Assembly: GCA_018398585.1 (NCBI GenBank)
Contig: JAGTTD010000001.1
Coordinates: 16,122,501-16,186,500, forward strand
DNA: 64,000 bases
Direction of reading: 5' to 3'
From: Simmondsia chinensis
Lineage: Eukaryota > Streptophyta > Magnoliopsida > Caryophyllales > Simmondsiaceae
Shown here: one piece after another, positions 21,969 to 33,049 of the stretch
Numbering within the stretch: the stretch's first letter is position 1
Layout: every line of letters begins with the position of its first letter
The notes under the pieces: model-generated
Seen by the model: only the letters and a program-made list of their open reading frames with translations
Database searches by the model: none
Told to the model about the DNA's origin: nothing
Program-made: the position numbers and the translations under genes

Positions 21969-23096
21969 TCAAGGAGAAAAACTTGGAAATTGGCTCTTCA
22001 AAAATGTAAGATTCTCCCATGTGACCACACTCTTGTCCAAGCTCAGCCACCACACCATGATCTGCTGAAAAGCTCCAGTAGCTCTTGCAATTAACTTCTG
22101 CCGCTTGACAGCTATCGATCCAAGCAATAATGCACCATTTGCTCCTACCTCCGGTGGAGTCCGTGAGCTTCTAACTCCTTTTTTCACCTGCTTTTTAAGT
22201 AATGATACATGGAACACCGGGTGAATGTACGAATGAGAAGGTAAATCAAGTCTATAAGCAACTTTGCCGATCTTCTCCACAATTTTATATGGGCCATAGA
22301 AACGAGCACTTAGCTTGACATTCTTCCTGAGAGCCTAAGAGGACTGTCTATAAGGTTGTAATTTGAGGTAGACCATGTCACCAAATTCATAAATTTTGTC
22401 TACCCTGTTTTTATCTGCATAAAACTTCATTCGTGCACGAGCTTGATGAAGATTATCCTTAAGAATCTGCAACATCTGCTTCCTTTGCTGAAACAAGTCC
22501 CCTGCTGCAGAACTTGGGATACCCTGCTGCTACAACATCATTGGAGAAGTTGGAGCGTACCCATACAAGGCTTGGAAAGGAGAAGTGCCAATTGAAGCAT
22601 GAACATGAGTGTTGAACCAATATTCAGCTAAAGAAAGCCATTGATTCCACTCTTTAGGCCATGAGAAAACCATACTTCGAAGATACTGCTCAATGCATTG
22701 ATTGACACGCTCAGTTTGTCCATCCGTTTGGGGATGATAAGATGAACTAAGTGCCAATGTCGTGCCCAACAACTTGAACAACTCCCTCCAAAAGGTACTT
22801 GTAAAGATTTTGTCCCGATCAGAAATAATGGATTGAGGTAACCCATGTAACTTATATATGTTGTCTAAGAAGCTCGTAGCCAATCTTTCAGCTGTAACAG
22901 GCCGGATAAGTGCTATAAAATGACTATATTTGGTGAAATGATCCACCACTACCCAAATTACCTCCCTACCATCAGACTTGGGAAGCCCTTCTATAAAATC
23001 CATGCTTATGTTGATCCAAGCACCCTCCGGAATGGGAAGTGGCTGCAAGAGTCCTTGGTATCGATGATCCCCGAACTTCGTTTGTTGACACACCAA
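21969..23096 (-). pseudogene. integrase and chromodomain-like C-terminus (chromovirus)
   Basis: The catalytic core is open at 22530-23096: WINISMDFIEGLPKS (first Asp), GLPQSIISDRDKIFTS (second Asp) and HPQTDGQTERVNQCIEQYLR (catalytic Glu), a complete DDE triad. After a stop and a short frame gap, 21969-22280 gives the C-terminal module: VAYRLDLPSHSYIHPVFHVS, then VWWLSLDKSVVTWENLTFL. The last part resembles a chromodomain. Chromodomains in such elements are thought to guide integration to heterochromatin. In-frame stops at about 22529 and 22335 are the visible defects in this part. Confidence 0.9.
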
Positions 23097-24577
23097 CTAA
23101 AATATGCCTTAACTCTCTGGTAAGTACCATCAACCCTGGAATATCCACCCCAAGCTGAGTCATGTGATGCCTTCACAATCTGATCCCTCAAATCAGTCGA
23201 GGAACCAATGTAGAGCTTGTTCTGCAACCGGATAATTCCTTTCTGCACAGATACTTCAGCCTTACTGTCAACGATATCAACATCTTTCACCACTGCTGCA
23301 GCCACACACTCTTGAGCAAAGGTGTCCCCTTCATAAGATTTGTCGATTTCATCCATCCAAGAAGGCAAAACAACAGACAACACCCCACAAAAACCCTGCT
23401 CGTGGTCCTCAAACTTCCTTGACATAGCATCCGCAGCCCGGTTTTCCTTCCCTCTTTTATACTCGATTGCATAGTCAAGTCCTAGCAACTTCATCAACCC
23501 TTTCTTTTGAATTCTTGTCACTATCTTTTGCTCTAAGAGGTGCTTAAGACTTTGATGATCTGTTCGAATGATGAACCTATGACCATCCAAGTAATGCCTC
23601 CACTTTTCAATTGCTAGGAGAATTGCCAAGTATTCTTTTTCATAAGTGGACATGGCTTGATGTTTAGGACTAAGCGCTTGACTCAAATAAGCAATAGGTC
23701 TTCCATGTTGAGAGAGAACAGCCCCACAACCAGTCCCACTTGCATCGGTCTCCAAAATGAAGTCCTCAGCAAAATTTGGCATAGCCAATACCAGAGCCAC
23801 ACACATAGCAGACTTAAGAGCATCAAAAGATGCTTGTGCTTTGTCACTCCACTTGAAAGTGTCCTTATTTAGAAGCTCAATTAGGGGCTTTGCAATGGAC
23901 CCATAACCATTTATGAACTTCCTATAACAACCAGTCAATCCCAAGAAACCTCTCAATTGCTTCAATGTCATGGGAATTGGCCACTCTTGCATTGCTTGCA
24001 CCTTGGAAGGATCGGTAGAGACTCCTTCATGAGAGATGACATGGCCCAAATACTCAAGTTTGGACTGAGCAAAAGAGCACTTTGACAGCTTAGCAAAAAA
24101 TCTGTGCTGCCGCATCACTACAAACACTTTTCTAAGGTGAGTAAGGTGATCTTCATAGGACGAACTATATATCAATATATCATCGAAGAAAACCAACACC
24201 GATCTCCTCAAGTAAGGCTTGAAAATGTCATTCATAGCAGCTTGGAATGTGGCCGGAGCATTTGTTAAACCGAAAGGCATGACAACGAACTCAAAATGCC
24301 CATGGTGTGTCTGAAAAGCAGTCTTGTATATATCCGGCTCAAGAACTCTAATTTGATGATAACCCTATTCCAAATCAAGCTTAGAGAAGAAGTGTGCTCC
24401 ATATAACTCATCAAGCAAATTGTCAATAACAAGAATTGGAAATTTATCCTTCACTGTCAAAGAATTCAGTTGGCGATAATCGATGCACATTCTAGCCGTG
24501 CCATTCTTCTTCTTGACAAGAATCACGGGTGAGGCAAAGGGACTATGGCTTGGTCTAATGAAACTCAGTTGAAGCAA
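23006..24577 (-). pseudogene. reverse transcriptase and RNase H (chromovirus)
   Basis: RT starts in the piece 24577-24365 ([36 protein letters not shown]) and continues after one stop, at about 24364, in a 424-codon frame 24280-23006. That frame has MPFGLTNAPATFQAAMN, VLVFFDDILIYSSS with the FFDD active site, LGLTGCYRKFINGYG (thumb), and RNase H motifs FILETDASGTGCGAVLSQ, YEKEYLAILLAIEKWRHYL and IIRTDHQSLKHLL. KRGKENRAADAMSRK closes RNase H, and the integrase zinc-binding region follows with a frameshift. Only one stop splits RT itself, so the inactivation is recent. Confidence 0.93.
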
Positions 24578-24769
24578 CTCATCAAATTGCTTCTCAATCT
24601 CTGCTTTTTGAGCATGAGCATAACGGTAAGGCCTGATCTTTACCAGATCAGAGTTAGCTCGAAGTGGTATGGCATGATCTACACTTATTTGAGGAGGAAG
24701 GCTCTTTGGCTACTCAAAAATTTCCTCAAACTCTTCAAGCAAAGCATGAACTTCAAGTTGGATGTCCTA

Positions 24770-26760
24770 CTACAGTTCTACAGCTGAAAGAACAAATAAT
24801 TGTCCAAGCCATTGTATTGCATTCTTCTTGAATCCGCCATGTAAGCTCTTGCCATTGATCAGCCTCAACTGTGCTTGATCTGAAATCCCTTGCAATGTGA
24901 CCTTAATGCCATGAACTTCGAAAGATACAATAATTTTATCAAAAGCAAACAGCACCGGCTTGAAAGACCTCATCCAATCTACTCCAAGCACCATATCACA
25001 ACCTCCCAAGGGAAGAACTCTAAAATCAAAAGTGAATTGATGATCTTGCATCAACCAACGGAATGATTGGCACTTGTTTTGAGTAGTAATTGAGTTGCCA
25101 TCAGCTACCATCACGGCTAAGGGATGAGTTTTGATGATTTCATGCTTCACCTTCTTTACCAACTTGGGATCAACAAAGCTACGTGTGCTCCCACTATCCA
25201 CAAGAATACTAATGGGAGTTTTTCTAGCCTTCCCACCAATGTGTATGGTATTGTGAGCTCCATTCCCGGTCAATGCCTTCATGAAAATCTCAACCTCATC
25301 CTCAAACAGCTCATCGTGTGAAACATGCCCTGAACTGTCCTCTGCAAAACCTGAACTATCAGCATCAGATTCAGCTTCAACACGAGATCCTCTTGCAGAC
25401 ATCAAAAACTTTGGATTGCACCTATGTCCGGGCTGATATGGCTGATTACATTTATAACATAACCGTGTAGATCTCTTGTCCACTGAACGGCCAGCCTTGG
25501 TGCTTGATGAATCTCTTTGATTAGTCTTGTAATTGTTGTTCTTGAATTTGCTTTTGTCACTTGAAGATACAAGTGTAACCTCAATCAACTTAGCCTTATT
25601 ATAGGCTTTGGAGAGAGTCTTTGGCCCAATGGCCTTAACCAAGTTCTTAATTCTTGGCTTTAATCCGCTAACAAAGCTTGAGACATAATATGCCTCGGTA
25701 GAATGTGGATTAATGGCTATCATGTTAGCATGCAAATTCTCAAATCTGATCATGTATTCCCTCACGGTAGAGATTTGATAAACTTTATTAAAGCTATCAA
25801 CAACATTGCTTGAATCCTCTTCACCATACCTCTCACACAGCTCTTCCACGAATTGGCCCCAAGAAAGACAAGGATTACTCTTCAATATACTATAAAACCA
25901 TACCTCATGGTCTCCATGAAGATGCACTGCCGCTAGCTCTACTTTTTCAGCTTCATTGATGTTATAAAAATGAAAATACCGTTCACACCTCCTCAACCAA
26001 GACTCAGGCTGTTTTCCATCAAATGGCTCGATTTGCACCCTTGGCTGTCTATGAGCATAACTTCTGCCACCAGGTGTAGCATCATTACTCAATGATCTCT
26101 GCTATTGATGCAAATCAGGAGGCCTATTATGTTGTTCCAAGTCATCGGATGAACTTCTTTGGTGTGCATTTGAATCAGGTGGTCTAAATTGTAGACCTGC
26201 ACTCTGGCCAAACAATCTGGATTGGCCTGGTTCTGTATTTCGATCATGTGCTCCTGCAGCAGCCTCAACTCTTGAAGGTCGATCATCAATTGATCAGATA
26301 TGAACTGAAGGACTAGCTTCTGCTTGTACCATAGGAGATTTACCACGATTCTTGTCCAAACTCTCATTCTGTCTAGATGAACATGCTGTTGAACCACAAC
26401 AGCTGGAGGAATGAGCTGACTTATAGGTTTAAGGATCGCATTAACGGATGATTCTCCTTGCTTCTTGATCTGATCTTGCAAATTCTCCAACCTTTCCTCC
26501 AATTTTGACAATCGATCGTCATTTCTTTGCTGATTTTGCTGATTTTCCAATTGCATTTGCTGTAATCTTGAGAATATGAGTTCTTCTAATTGTAATTGTG
26601 AATTAGTAACGCGATCACACCATTCCTTCATCTGATCAGAAGCAATATACTCCTTTGAAGTGTTCGAACCAGCAACAGCAGCATATGTCATATCTGGTTG
26701 AACAACTGAAGCTGCATTGCCTCCTCCTGCTCCTGATCGTGTCCTAACTCCATCAGCCAT
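24770..26760 (-). pseudogene. gag and protease (chromovirus)
   Basis: Translation starts at ATG 26760 (MADGVRTRSGAGGGN), followed by a glutamine-rich coiled-coil-like stretch (LEERLENLQDQIKKQ). At about 26390 a frameshift moves the sensible reading into another frame. It becomes continuous again at 26092-24770: QPESWLRRCERYFHFYNI and FVEELCERYGEED (capsid core), CYKCNQPYQPGHRC (CCHC knuckle), and ISILVDSGSTRSFVDPKLV (protease active site DSG). Intact relatives have gag-pol as one long frame. The open stretch has 440 codons. The stop at 24770 separates protease from RT. Confidence 0.92.
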
Positions 26761-26817
26761 ATTTTGATTGTATTTCTTCGATTTTGTCCACTCAATTCAA
26801 GCAATAGACAACTAAAA

Positions 26818-26832
26818 CCTCCTCTGATACCA
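26818..26832 (-). other. chromovirus primer binding site (initiator Met)
   Basis: On the minus strand TGGTATCAGAGGAGG follows the 5' LTR after two bases. TGGTATCAGAG is complementary to the 3' end of plant initiator methionine tRNA. Confidence 0.9.
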
Positions 26833-26834
26833 AT

Positions 26835-27249
26835 TGTTAACTACCAAACCTAGATTGATAGCTAACCTTGTGAAAGAGATGATAAGGGGAGAAGATAATT
26901 GAAAGGGATGAGAAATTAGAGAATTAGATGAGAATTAGAGAGAGATTATCCAAAAAGAAATCAGAATTTTATTCATTGAATGATGAGATTACAAGCATTA
27001 GATCTATTTATAATAGATCTAGATACAATGCACAAGGACACATCAACCAACTAACCACCTAACTGAATTTGGGGCCTAAACACAAGGAGGCCACCACATT
27101 TAACCAGCCTTGACCTGCAGGACCTAAACCCGACCCCTTGGCGCCAAATTAGCCTACCAACTAACAAACAAAACAACACCACAGCAACCTAACACAATAC
27201 AAGCAATTAAAGACCAATTACAACCAAAGACCAAAGGATTTATAACAGC
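26835..27249 (-). repeat. chromovirus 5' LTR (right copy)
   Basis: TGTTAACTACC...TTTATAACA, 415 bp, followed by the GCCAT duplication at 27250-27254. Confidence 0.95.
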
Positions 27250-27254
27250 CATCC

Positions 27255-28396
27255 ACCTACTAAGGAGGATGATAGAGAGATACAGGGAGAGACATCTCCA
27301 CATGGTTTTCATTGATTGGGAGAAGGCATATGATAGTGTGCCAAGGGAGGTCCTATGAAGGGTTTTGGATAGGAAAGGCATTCCGGCGCCTTATATCCGG
27401 ACCATTAGAGACATGTCCAACGACGCACAAACTAATGTGCATATGGTGGAAATAGAGACAAAAGCCTTTCTGATAACAATCAGGGTACATTAGGGATCTT
27501 TCTTGAGTCCTTTCCTGCTCATACTCCTTATGGATGAGCTCACATGGTGCATCCAAGTACATGCACCTTGGTACATGCTTTTTGCAGATGATATAGTGTT
27601 GATGGGGGAATCTCGGGAAGAGGTAAATGAGATGCTGGAATTGTAGAGAAGGGTATTGGAATCGAAGGTGCTACGAATCAGTAGATCCAAGATCGAGTGC
27701 ATGGAACTTAAGTTCGACCCCTCTACCACGCCCAGCGTAGTAGACATTAAGATCGGATATGAGACAATACAAAGAAAAGAGGGTTTCAGATGCTTGGGTT
27801 CAATGGTGCAGAACAATGGCAAAGTAGACAAAGATGTCAACAACCGGATTAGACTAGGTTGGTATAAATGGAAGATGGCGTCAGCTGTACTCTGCGATAA
27901 AAGGATCCCATTTAAGCTAAAGGGGAAATACTACAAGACAATAGTGAGACCGGCTATGTCTTATGGGGCAGAGTGTTGGCCGATGAAACAACACCATACA
28001 TAGAAGATAAAGGTGGCGGAGATGAGGATGTTGCGATGGATGTGTGGACATACAAGAAAGGATAGGATCAGGAACGACGTCATAACAGGAAAATTGGGCG
28101 TCGCACCAATTGAGGACAAATTAAGGGAAAAAAGTTTGAGGTTGTTTGGGCATGTTAGGAGGAGACTTTCCACTGCCCCAGTCAGAAGATGCGAACAGTC
28201 CCATACTATACTAGGGAGGAGAGGGAGAGGCAGGCTTAAGAAGAGATGGTTGGAGACGATCCAGCAGGACCTCACCCACCTAAACCTGTGGGAGGAGATG
28301 GCCTTAGATAGAGCAGGGTGGAGGGCTAACATAGGGATAGCCGATATAGCGGCCCAAAGTAGTTCTTCTATAATGGTTGGCACTAGTGTTTCCTAG
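27255..28396 (+). pseudogene. RTE reverse transcriptase, 3' half
   Basis: The sequence continues the RT cut at 21525: [20 protein letters not shown] (palm aspartate), then [20 protein letters not shown] with the FADD box at about 27580-27600. An open piece 27656-28003 follows (RCLGSMVQNNGKVDKDVNNR, KMASAVLCDKRIPFKLKGK). The C-terminus 28013-28396 (MRMLRWMCGHTRKDRIRN, LRLFGHVRRR, ALDRAGWRANI) is typical of RTE elements. Stops at about 27357, 27487, 27645 and 28003 break it. There is no RNase H, as expected for RTE. Confidence 0.9.
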
Positions 28397-28752
28397 GTGT
28401 CTTAACTTCCTCTTTTGGCGTAGGTATTGCAGCTCCTATTTGTTTATAGGTGTACTTGGACACTTGTGTACTTGCGGGCCTGCAGTGATCTTCCTGAGTT
28501 TTTTTCGTATCACTTAGCTTGCGTCTTGTGTTTTGTTTGATTCTAATTCTATATTGCTCTCATACTTTCAGGCTATACGCTTCCATGACGACACGTTCTT
28601 CAGGTTGGGGGTCCCCAGAAACAGCCTCTCTTCAGAGTAGCACCCTAAAGAGAGAAGGCTGTGTACATCCAATCCCCCCCCCCCCCCCCCCCGACCCTGC
28701 TTTTGCGGGAGCCTTCGTGGCACTGGGACTGTTGTTGTTGTATATATTGTAA
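28397..28752 (+). other. RTE LINE 3' untranslated region and tail
   Basis: After the ORF comes a T-rich stretch, then the conserved tail: CAGGTTGGGGGTCCCCAGAA, AACAGCCTCTCTTCAGAGT, AAGGCTGTGTACATCC, a run of 19 C (28674-28692), CCTGCTTTTGCGGGAGCC and TTGTTGTTGT. The same tail appears at 39470-39612, 40664-40793 (complement), 43283-43410 (complement) and 44587-44642. CCTGC..TTTT..GCGGG can form a small stem. The reverse transcriptase of the element presumably recognises this end. Confidence 0.85.
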
Positions 28753-29051
28753 TAATAATATAATATAATATATAAATCTATATAAATATAATATAATATT
28801 ATGAAAAATATATATATTAGCTATCCATGAGACCCACTTGTGTTATCGAATTATGACCCGATTGGTCCTTCTTTTCCATACGTGGTCAGGTTTTTTAAAG
28901 TAATCTTCAATTATGCCTCGATTACGCTTAACCTTTGTTTGCTCCATTTCACTCTAAGCCAAAATGTACCAAGATTACAACAAACTACACATGTAAAAGC
29001 TAAATATATTGCAGTAATGAGAAATAAAATACTTAAATATTAGGCATATCA
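28753..29051 (-). repeat. Athila 3' LTR, second part (right of LINE)
   Basis: Resumes the match to the right LTR (34226-34525): GGTCCTTCTTTTCCA, TTCAATTATGCCTCGATTA, CTAAGCCAAAATGTACC and the end GGCATATCA. Confidence 0.85.
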
Positions 29052-29070
29052 ACGCCCCAAACCCACTACT
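29052..29070 (-). other. Athila polypurine tract
   Basis: The minus strand reads AGTAGTGGGTTTGGGGCGT and then TGATATG of the LTR. A G-rich tract ending in GGGG...GT just before TGATA is the usual Athila arrangement. Confidence 0.75.
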
Positions 29071-30568
29071 TTCTTGTCCTCAAGCAAGATTCAACATAAA
29101 CTAGCCAATGATGGAAAAATTTAGCTGGGAATGCAATAGTAAGAATAACTTGTGAAAACTATTTTTCGATCATACTTGAAGGTATACTTGAGAGTAGAGA
29201 ATCTTTATGTGATGTTATTATACTGGTTCTAACTCAAATCTCGCGATTCAGGTCTTTTCACTAGTATGTGAGCTTAGAATTTCTCTCCCCTTTATCTTAT
29301 TTCAAATCTTCCAAATTCAAGATGAACAGAGAGAATAATAAAAGAAATCAGCTATCTTAATCATTCACCGCTAATCAATAGTGAAATCAAAAGGCTTCTC
29401 TTTTCTCTCTTGCTTCCCCTTTTTTGGCATTTTTCTTTCTTTTTTTTTTAGGGTCGGGCGTGTCTCCTTCAGACTCATACAACGAGTTTCGGCCGGTGAC
29501 GCCTGATCCAGTTGGCTCAAGACATCGAGTGAAGAGCACTCCTCGGACCTAATGGCTTGAGTCAAAGAAATTCACAGCCTAAGCCGTCACTAGCACATAC
29601 CTTTTCTTTTCTTTTTCTTTTTTTTCAGGTATTAGTGTTTATTATGGTAACATGAGCTAGTTGATCTTCTTAAGTTTTACCTGTGGCCCATGTAGCGAGC
29701 TTTGGACCGGCAACTCCCAACCCAGTTGGCTCAAGGTACTAGGTGTTAAAACGCCCTACGGGCTTACTTGCTCGAGACACTGGAGCTACGAGAACCAACA
29801 AATCACAGGAACCCTTTTTTATTTTTTTTGGAATCACTCAAGATAAAGAGATAGAAAATTGATTTCAATATTGTTAGGGGTAAAATGGTGGATTCAAATT
29901 CCTAAAATTATTTCTGCTATTTCAACCTAAAAAGTAGGATATGTCACAAGATTAAGGGTGAAAAATAATAATCTCTCTAACAAGTTAAAAGACAAAAATA
30001 CATATTCAAAAGTCAACTCCATAAATAATTTCATTACATAAATATTCTAATCATCATAGTAAATCTCAAATGTGATCTTTAATAAAAAACCATGAGCTAA
30101 TTTAAGCAAAATGAAGCTAACAAGACAAACAAAAGTTCACACCATACATTGCTATCCACAAACCCAAACCTTGCATTGTCCTCAATGAAAATCAACAAAA
30201 GTAATTACAAGCAAGGAAAGGAAAGAGACAACCTGAGGTATAGCGTATTCAGCTATGCATGGTGAGCAAATCCAAAAAGGAAAGATAGAAATAGCAAGTT
30301 GCAATCAAAGACATAGAAGACGGAATGCTAAACGGACTTCTTAGTAGTGTTGGAAATAAGGATCGTATAAGTTTTTAGTAAAAGAGAAATAAAGTTAGCA
30401 TGGTACGAATAACAAAAGGATCTACACTTGAAAGAGACTTCATGTGAGAAAAAAAAAATTAAAAGTAGATTAGGTTGTCTCCCAAGAGCGTTACGTTTAA
30501 CGTCTTCATCCAGACGCATTTTACAGCACAATGTGAACCAAAATCTGAGGTAGTGTCTGCCATAGAAC
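29071..30568 (-). other. Athila 3' non-coding region, pol absent
   Basis: About 1.5 kb without supported coding sequence where reverse transcriptase and integrase would be expected. It holds T-rich and A-rich tracts and a pair of diverged direct repeats, 29480-29590 and 29693-29805 (shared CCAGTTGGCTCAAG core, flanked by CGAGTTT/CGAGCTT and ACGCC/AACTCC-type matches). Confidence 0.6.
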
Positions 30569-31378
30569 TCAGGTTGACCCAATGGGGATGATCCCCAAAC
30601 CCAACAGCGTTTCTATACCCGTGACTGGGAGGGAAACATTACCAGCATCAGGGTCTGGAATCTCTATCCTACAAGGTGTAGGTGATGAAGCATAGCTATC
30701 GATATAGACAGGGGCACTATTACAATCAGCTCTTTTAGTAGAATAAAGCTTATCCGAATTCAAAGGGTCAATATTATCAATCTTATAGCACTCCAACTCG
30801 TCCTCAGTCTCAGGGTGCCGAACAATGTTCGAGACCTACAATTTTCCCTTGAGGTTTCCAAAAGAAACCTCCAAAACTCCCTTCCTACAATGACTCACAA
30901 CGTGGGCCATGGCTAAGAACCGTCGGCCTAGAATTATGGGAGCATTGTGCTTTTGCTTAGCAGTAGGGTCTATATCTACGACAAGAAAATCAACAGGGAA
31001 GACAAACTTGTCAAACTTGACAAGTACATCTTCCACTGCCGCACGAGGTACCTGCTCTGTCCTATCAGCCAACTGAAGTGTAACATTCGTTGGCTTAAGG
31101 TCTCCTATACCTAATTCCCAAAAAACTAAGTAAGGGATGAGGTTTACACTTGCTCCTAGATCTAGCAAGGCTCTACTAGTGTAATGCTCTCCTAAGACGC
31201 CTGGAACTGTAAATGCCCAAGGGTCTCGAAACTTGGGTGGGGCACCCAACACTAAAATGCTGCTCACCTTCTCAGTGAGCCTGACCTTCTTCGGGATATG
31301 AGCTTGCGTGCACTTCTTTTTGGTGCAAAGGTCCTTGGCTTCAATTAATGGTAATTTGATCTTCACATCCTTAAACAC
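30569..31378 (-). pseudogene. Athila aspartic protease region
   Basis: A 180-codon open frame (31378-30836) contains SRALLDLGASVNLIPYLVFW, the Athila/Tat-type protease active site with D-L-G-A-S. It is followed by LKPTNVTLQLADRTEQVPRA, VEDVLVKFDKFVFPVDFLVV and APIILGRRFLAMA, the classic strands of this retropepsin family. A basic N-terminal part (KKKCTQAHIPKKVRL) precedes it. After the stop at 30836 a further open piece (30796-30569) resembles the linker that normally leads into RT, but RT itself is missing. Confidence 0.88.
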
Positions 31379-32920
31379 ATCTATAAACTCAGCCCTCTTT
31401 GGGTCTTCCTTCTTCTTTGGTCCTATAAGGGCCGAAGGAAAAGGTACAACGGGTTTAAAAATCCTATCCTATCTTGTGGGTCTTCCCCATCAGCAGTGGA
31501 GGAGGGATCTGTGCCCCCCTTCTCAACCTCAACCTCCACATCCCTAAGGTTCCCCTCCCCAAACACTAACACCACCTGAACTTGCTCGTGATGAGGCAAG
31601 TTAAGGTTAGAACTAGTTGACCATACTGAATTTGTGAGAGGTTGGGAGGTAACCTCCCTTCCTCTTGTCTATGAAATGCTTGGGTCAATTGTCCTATCTG
31701 GCCTTATAATCTAGCTATGGATTGGGAATGGGATCGGACCAATTGTGCATTATCTTCTATGAATCAGAGCATACGCTCCTCGAACTAGGAAGAGTATCCC
31801 AAAGGTGAGGGAGGGGGGTCAGCATGTAAAACAGAGAGGATAGGTTGAAAAATATACCTTTGCCCTCCCGAAAAGGCAGGAGGGTGTGCTTTACTTACAA
31901 TACTAGGATTTTGTTGTCTCGTGGGTGGATTCTGATGGTCGTTCTATCTCCACAAGAAATTCGGGTGGTTACGCCATCCAAGATCATAGGTGTTTGAGAA
32001 ACAGGTCACCGTTCTTCGAAAAGCCCTGCACTGCATAAACATGTTCGTGCACAAATTCGGGAAAATTGTGAGGCAGAAAGGCAGTCAACTACAGAATGCT
32101 CAGTGCTAGAACAAATGCCATAGGTGTTGGCACCATGTAATGACTCAGCAACATTAATTAAATGCACGTTAGTAGAGTTGGCCTGAGATGCCATGATCTG
32201 ATCAACTTTCCTACTAAACGCTTCTAACTTAAATGTGATGTCATCATTTGATGTCACCTCATAGAGACCATGTGCACCTCCCATGATCATCCTAGCAGAT
32301 GAGGCTTGGTCAAGGGAGTGCTCACTAAGATTCTCAAAAAGGGTCCACGCTTCATTCTCATCCTACTGGTTCAATGCTCCCCAGTATGAAGCATAAACCA
32401 TTTGTTTGTGGGACGCAGTGAAACCATCATAGAAATTTTGCACTAGAGCCCACTTGGGAGACCCGTTGTGGGGACAGATCCAAAAAAGCTTCTTAAACCT
32501 GTCCCAACTCTCGTGAAATTGCTCTCGGTCTTTTTGTTCAAAACTGTTGATAGCACATCTAACAGCCATAGGTTTAGCCTTAGGATAAAAATTGACCGAG
32601 AATCTTTGTTGAAGGTCCTCCCAAGTTGTGATTTCACCCCTTGGTAGGGAATGAAACCACCGTTTGGCTATGTCTTTCAATGAAAAAGGGAAAATACGTA
32701 GCCGAACCGTGTCGTGTGAGACACATCGATAATAACATGTTTCACAAATCTCAAGAAAGGCATCAAGGTGTTCGTACGGACTCTCAATCGGCTTCCCATA
32801 GAAAGTGGAAAGCATGTAGATGATCTCGGGCTTAAGTTTAAAATTTGTATTACCCACGGTGGGTAACACAACTCTAGTTGGCGCAATGTAAGTTTGGGGA
32901 ACAAAATGATCCCCATGCAC
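31379..32920 (-). pseudogene. Athila gag
   Basis: Open piece 32920-32363 (185 codons) holds the capsid-type retrotrans_gag core: FYGKPIESPYEHLDAFLEIC, TVRLRIFPFSLKDIAKRWFH and ITTWEDLQQRFSVNFYPKAK. After a frame break, 32290-32006 continues with the coiled segment FKLEAFSRKVDQIMASQ; YGICSSTEHSVVDC is the place of the zinc knuckle. From 31379 to 32005 the frames are broken and proline/glutamine-rich text remains. Gag without pol would still allow particle formation if another element supplied RT; whether any Gag is made is unknown. Confidence 0.85.
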
Positions 32921-33023
32921 CAGCTGAAAAATAAACTAACTAAAAATAAGTTGGTTTTTTTTTTTAACAAAGAAAATAAAAAAAAAAATAACTTGTTAAT
33001 TTCCAAATCAACTTAGCCTATCG

Positions 33024-33043
33024 ATTCCCCGACAATGGAGCCA
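33024..33043 (-). other. Athila primer binding site
   Basis: The minus strand reads TGGCTCCATTGTCGGGGAAT six bases after the LTR. It matches the TGGCGCCGTTGCCGGGGA site usual for Athila-type elements at most positions. Confidence 0.8.
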
Positions 33044-33049
33044 AAAACT

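Larger units (their letters stand above)
21526..27249 (-). mobile_element. young chromovirus-type gypsy element
   Basis: A complete 5724-bp LTR retrotransposon with 414/415-bp LTRs, TG...CA ends, a perfect 5-bp target duplication (GCCAT), an initiator-Met primer site and a polypurine tract. In minus-strand order it carries gag with a CCHC knuckle, protease, RT, RNase H, integrase and a chromodomain-like C-terminus. The LTRs differ at about 13 positions (near 3%, counted by eye), so it is the youngest large insertion here. A handful of stops and frameshifts remain in gag-pol. Size and LTR length fit small chromoviruses such as the Reina group, but the lineage is not proven. Confidence 0.93.
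18735..28752 (+). mobile_element. RTE-type LINE, nested in Athila LTR
   Basis: A non-LTR retrotransposon of about 4.3 kb, excluding the inserted chromovirus. It has a C-rich 5' leader (to about 19800), an apurinic-type endonuclease followed by reverse transcriptase in one frame-shifted ORF (19814-28396), and a 3' tail ending in TTGTTGTTGT repeats. The endonuclease directly followed by RT, without ORF1 or RNase H, and the WRANIGIADIA-type C-terminus are RTE-clade features. LTR sequence resumes at about 28753. The target duplication is blurred by AT repeats (AACAATAATA at 18725 against GTAATAATAATA at 28749). Confidence 0.85.
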
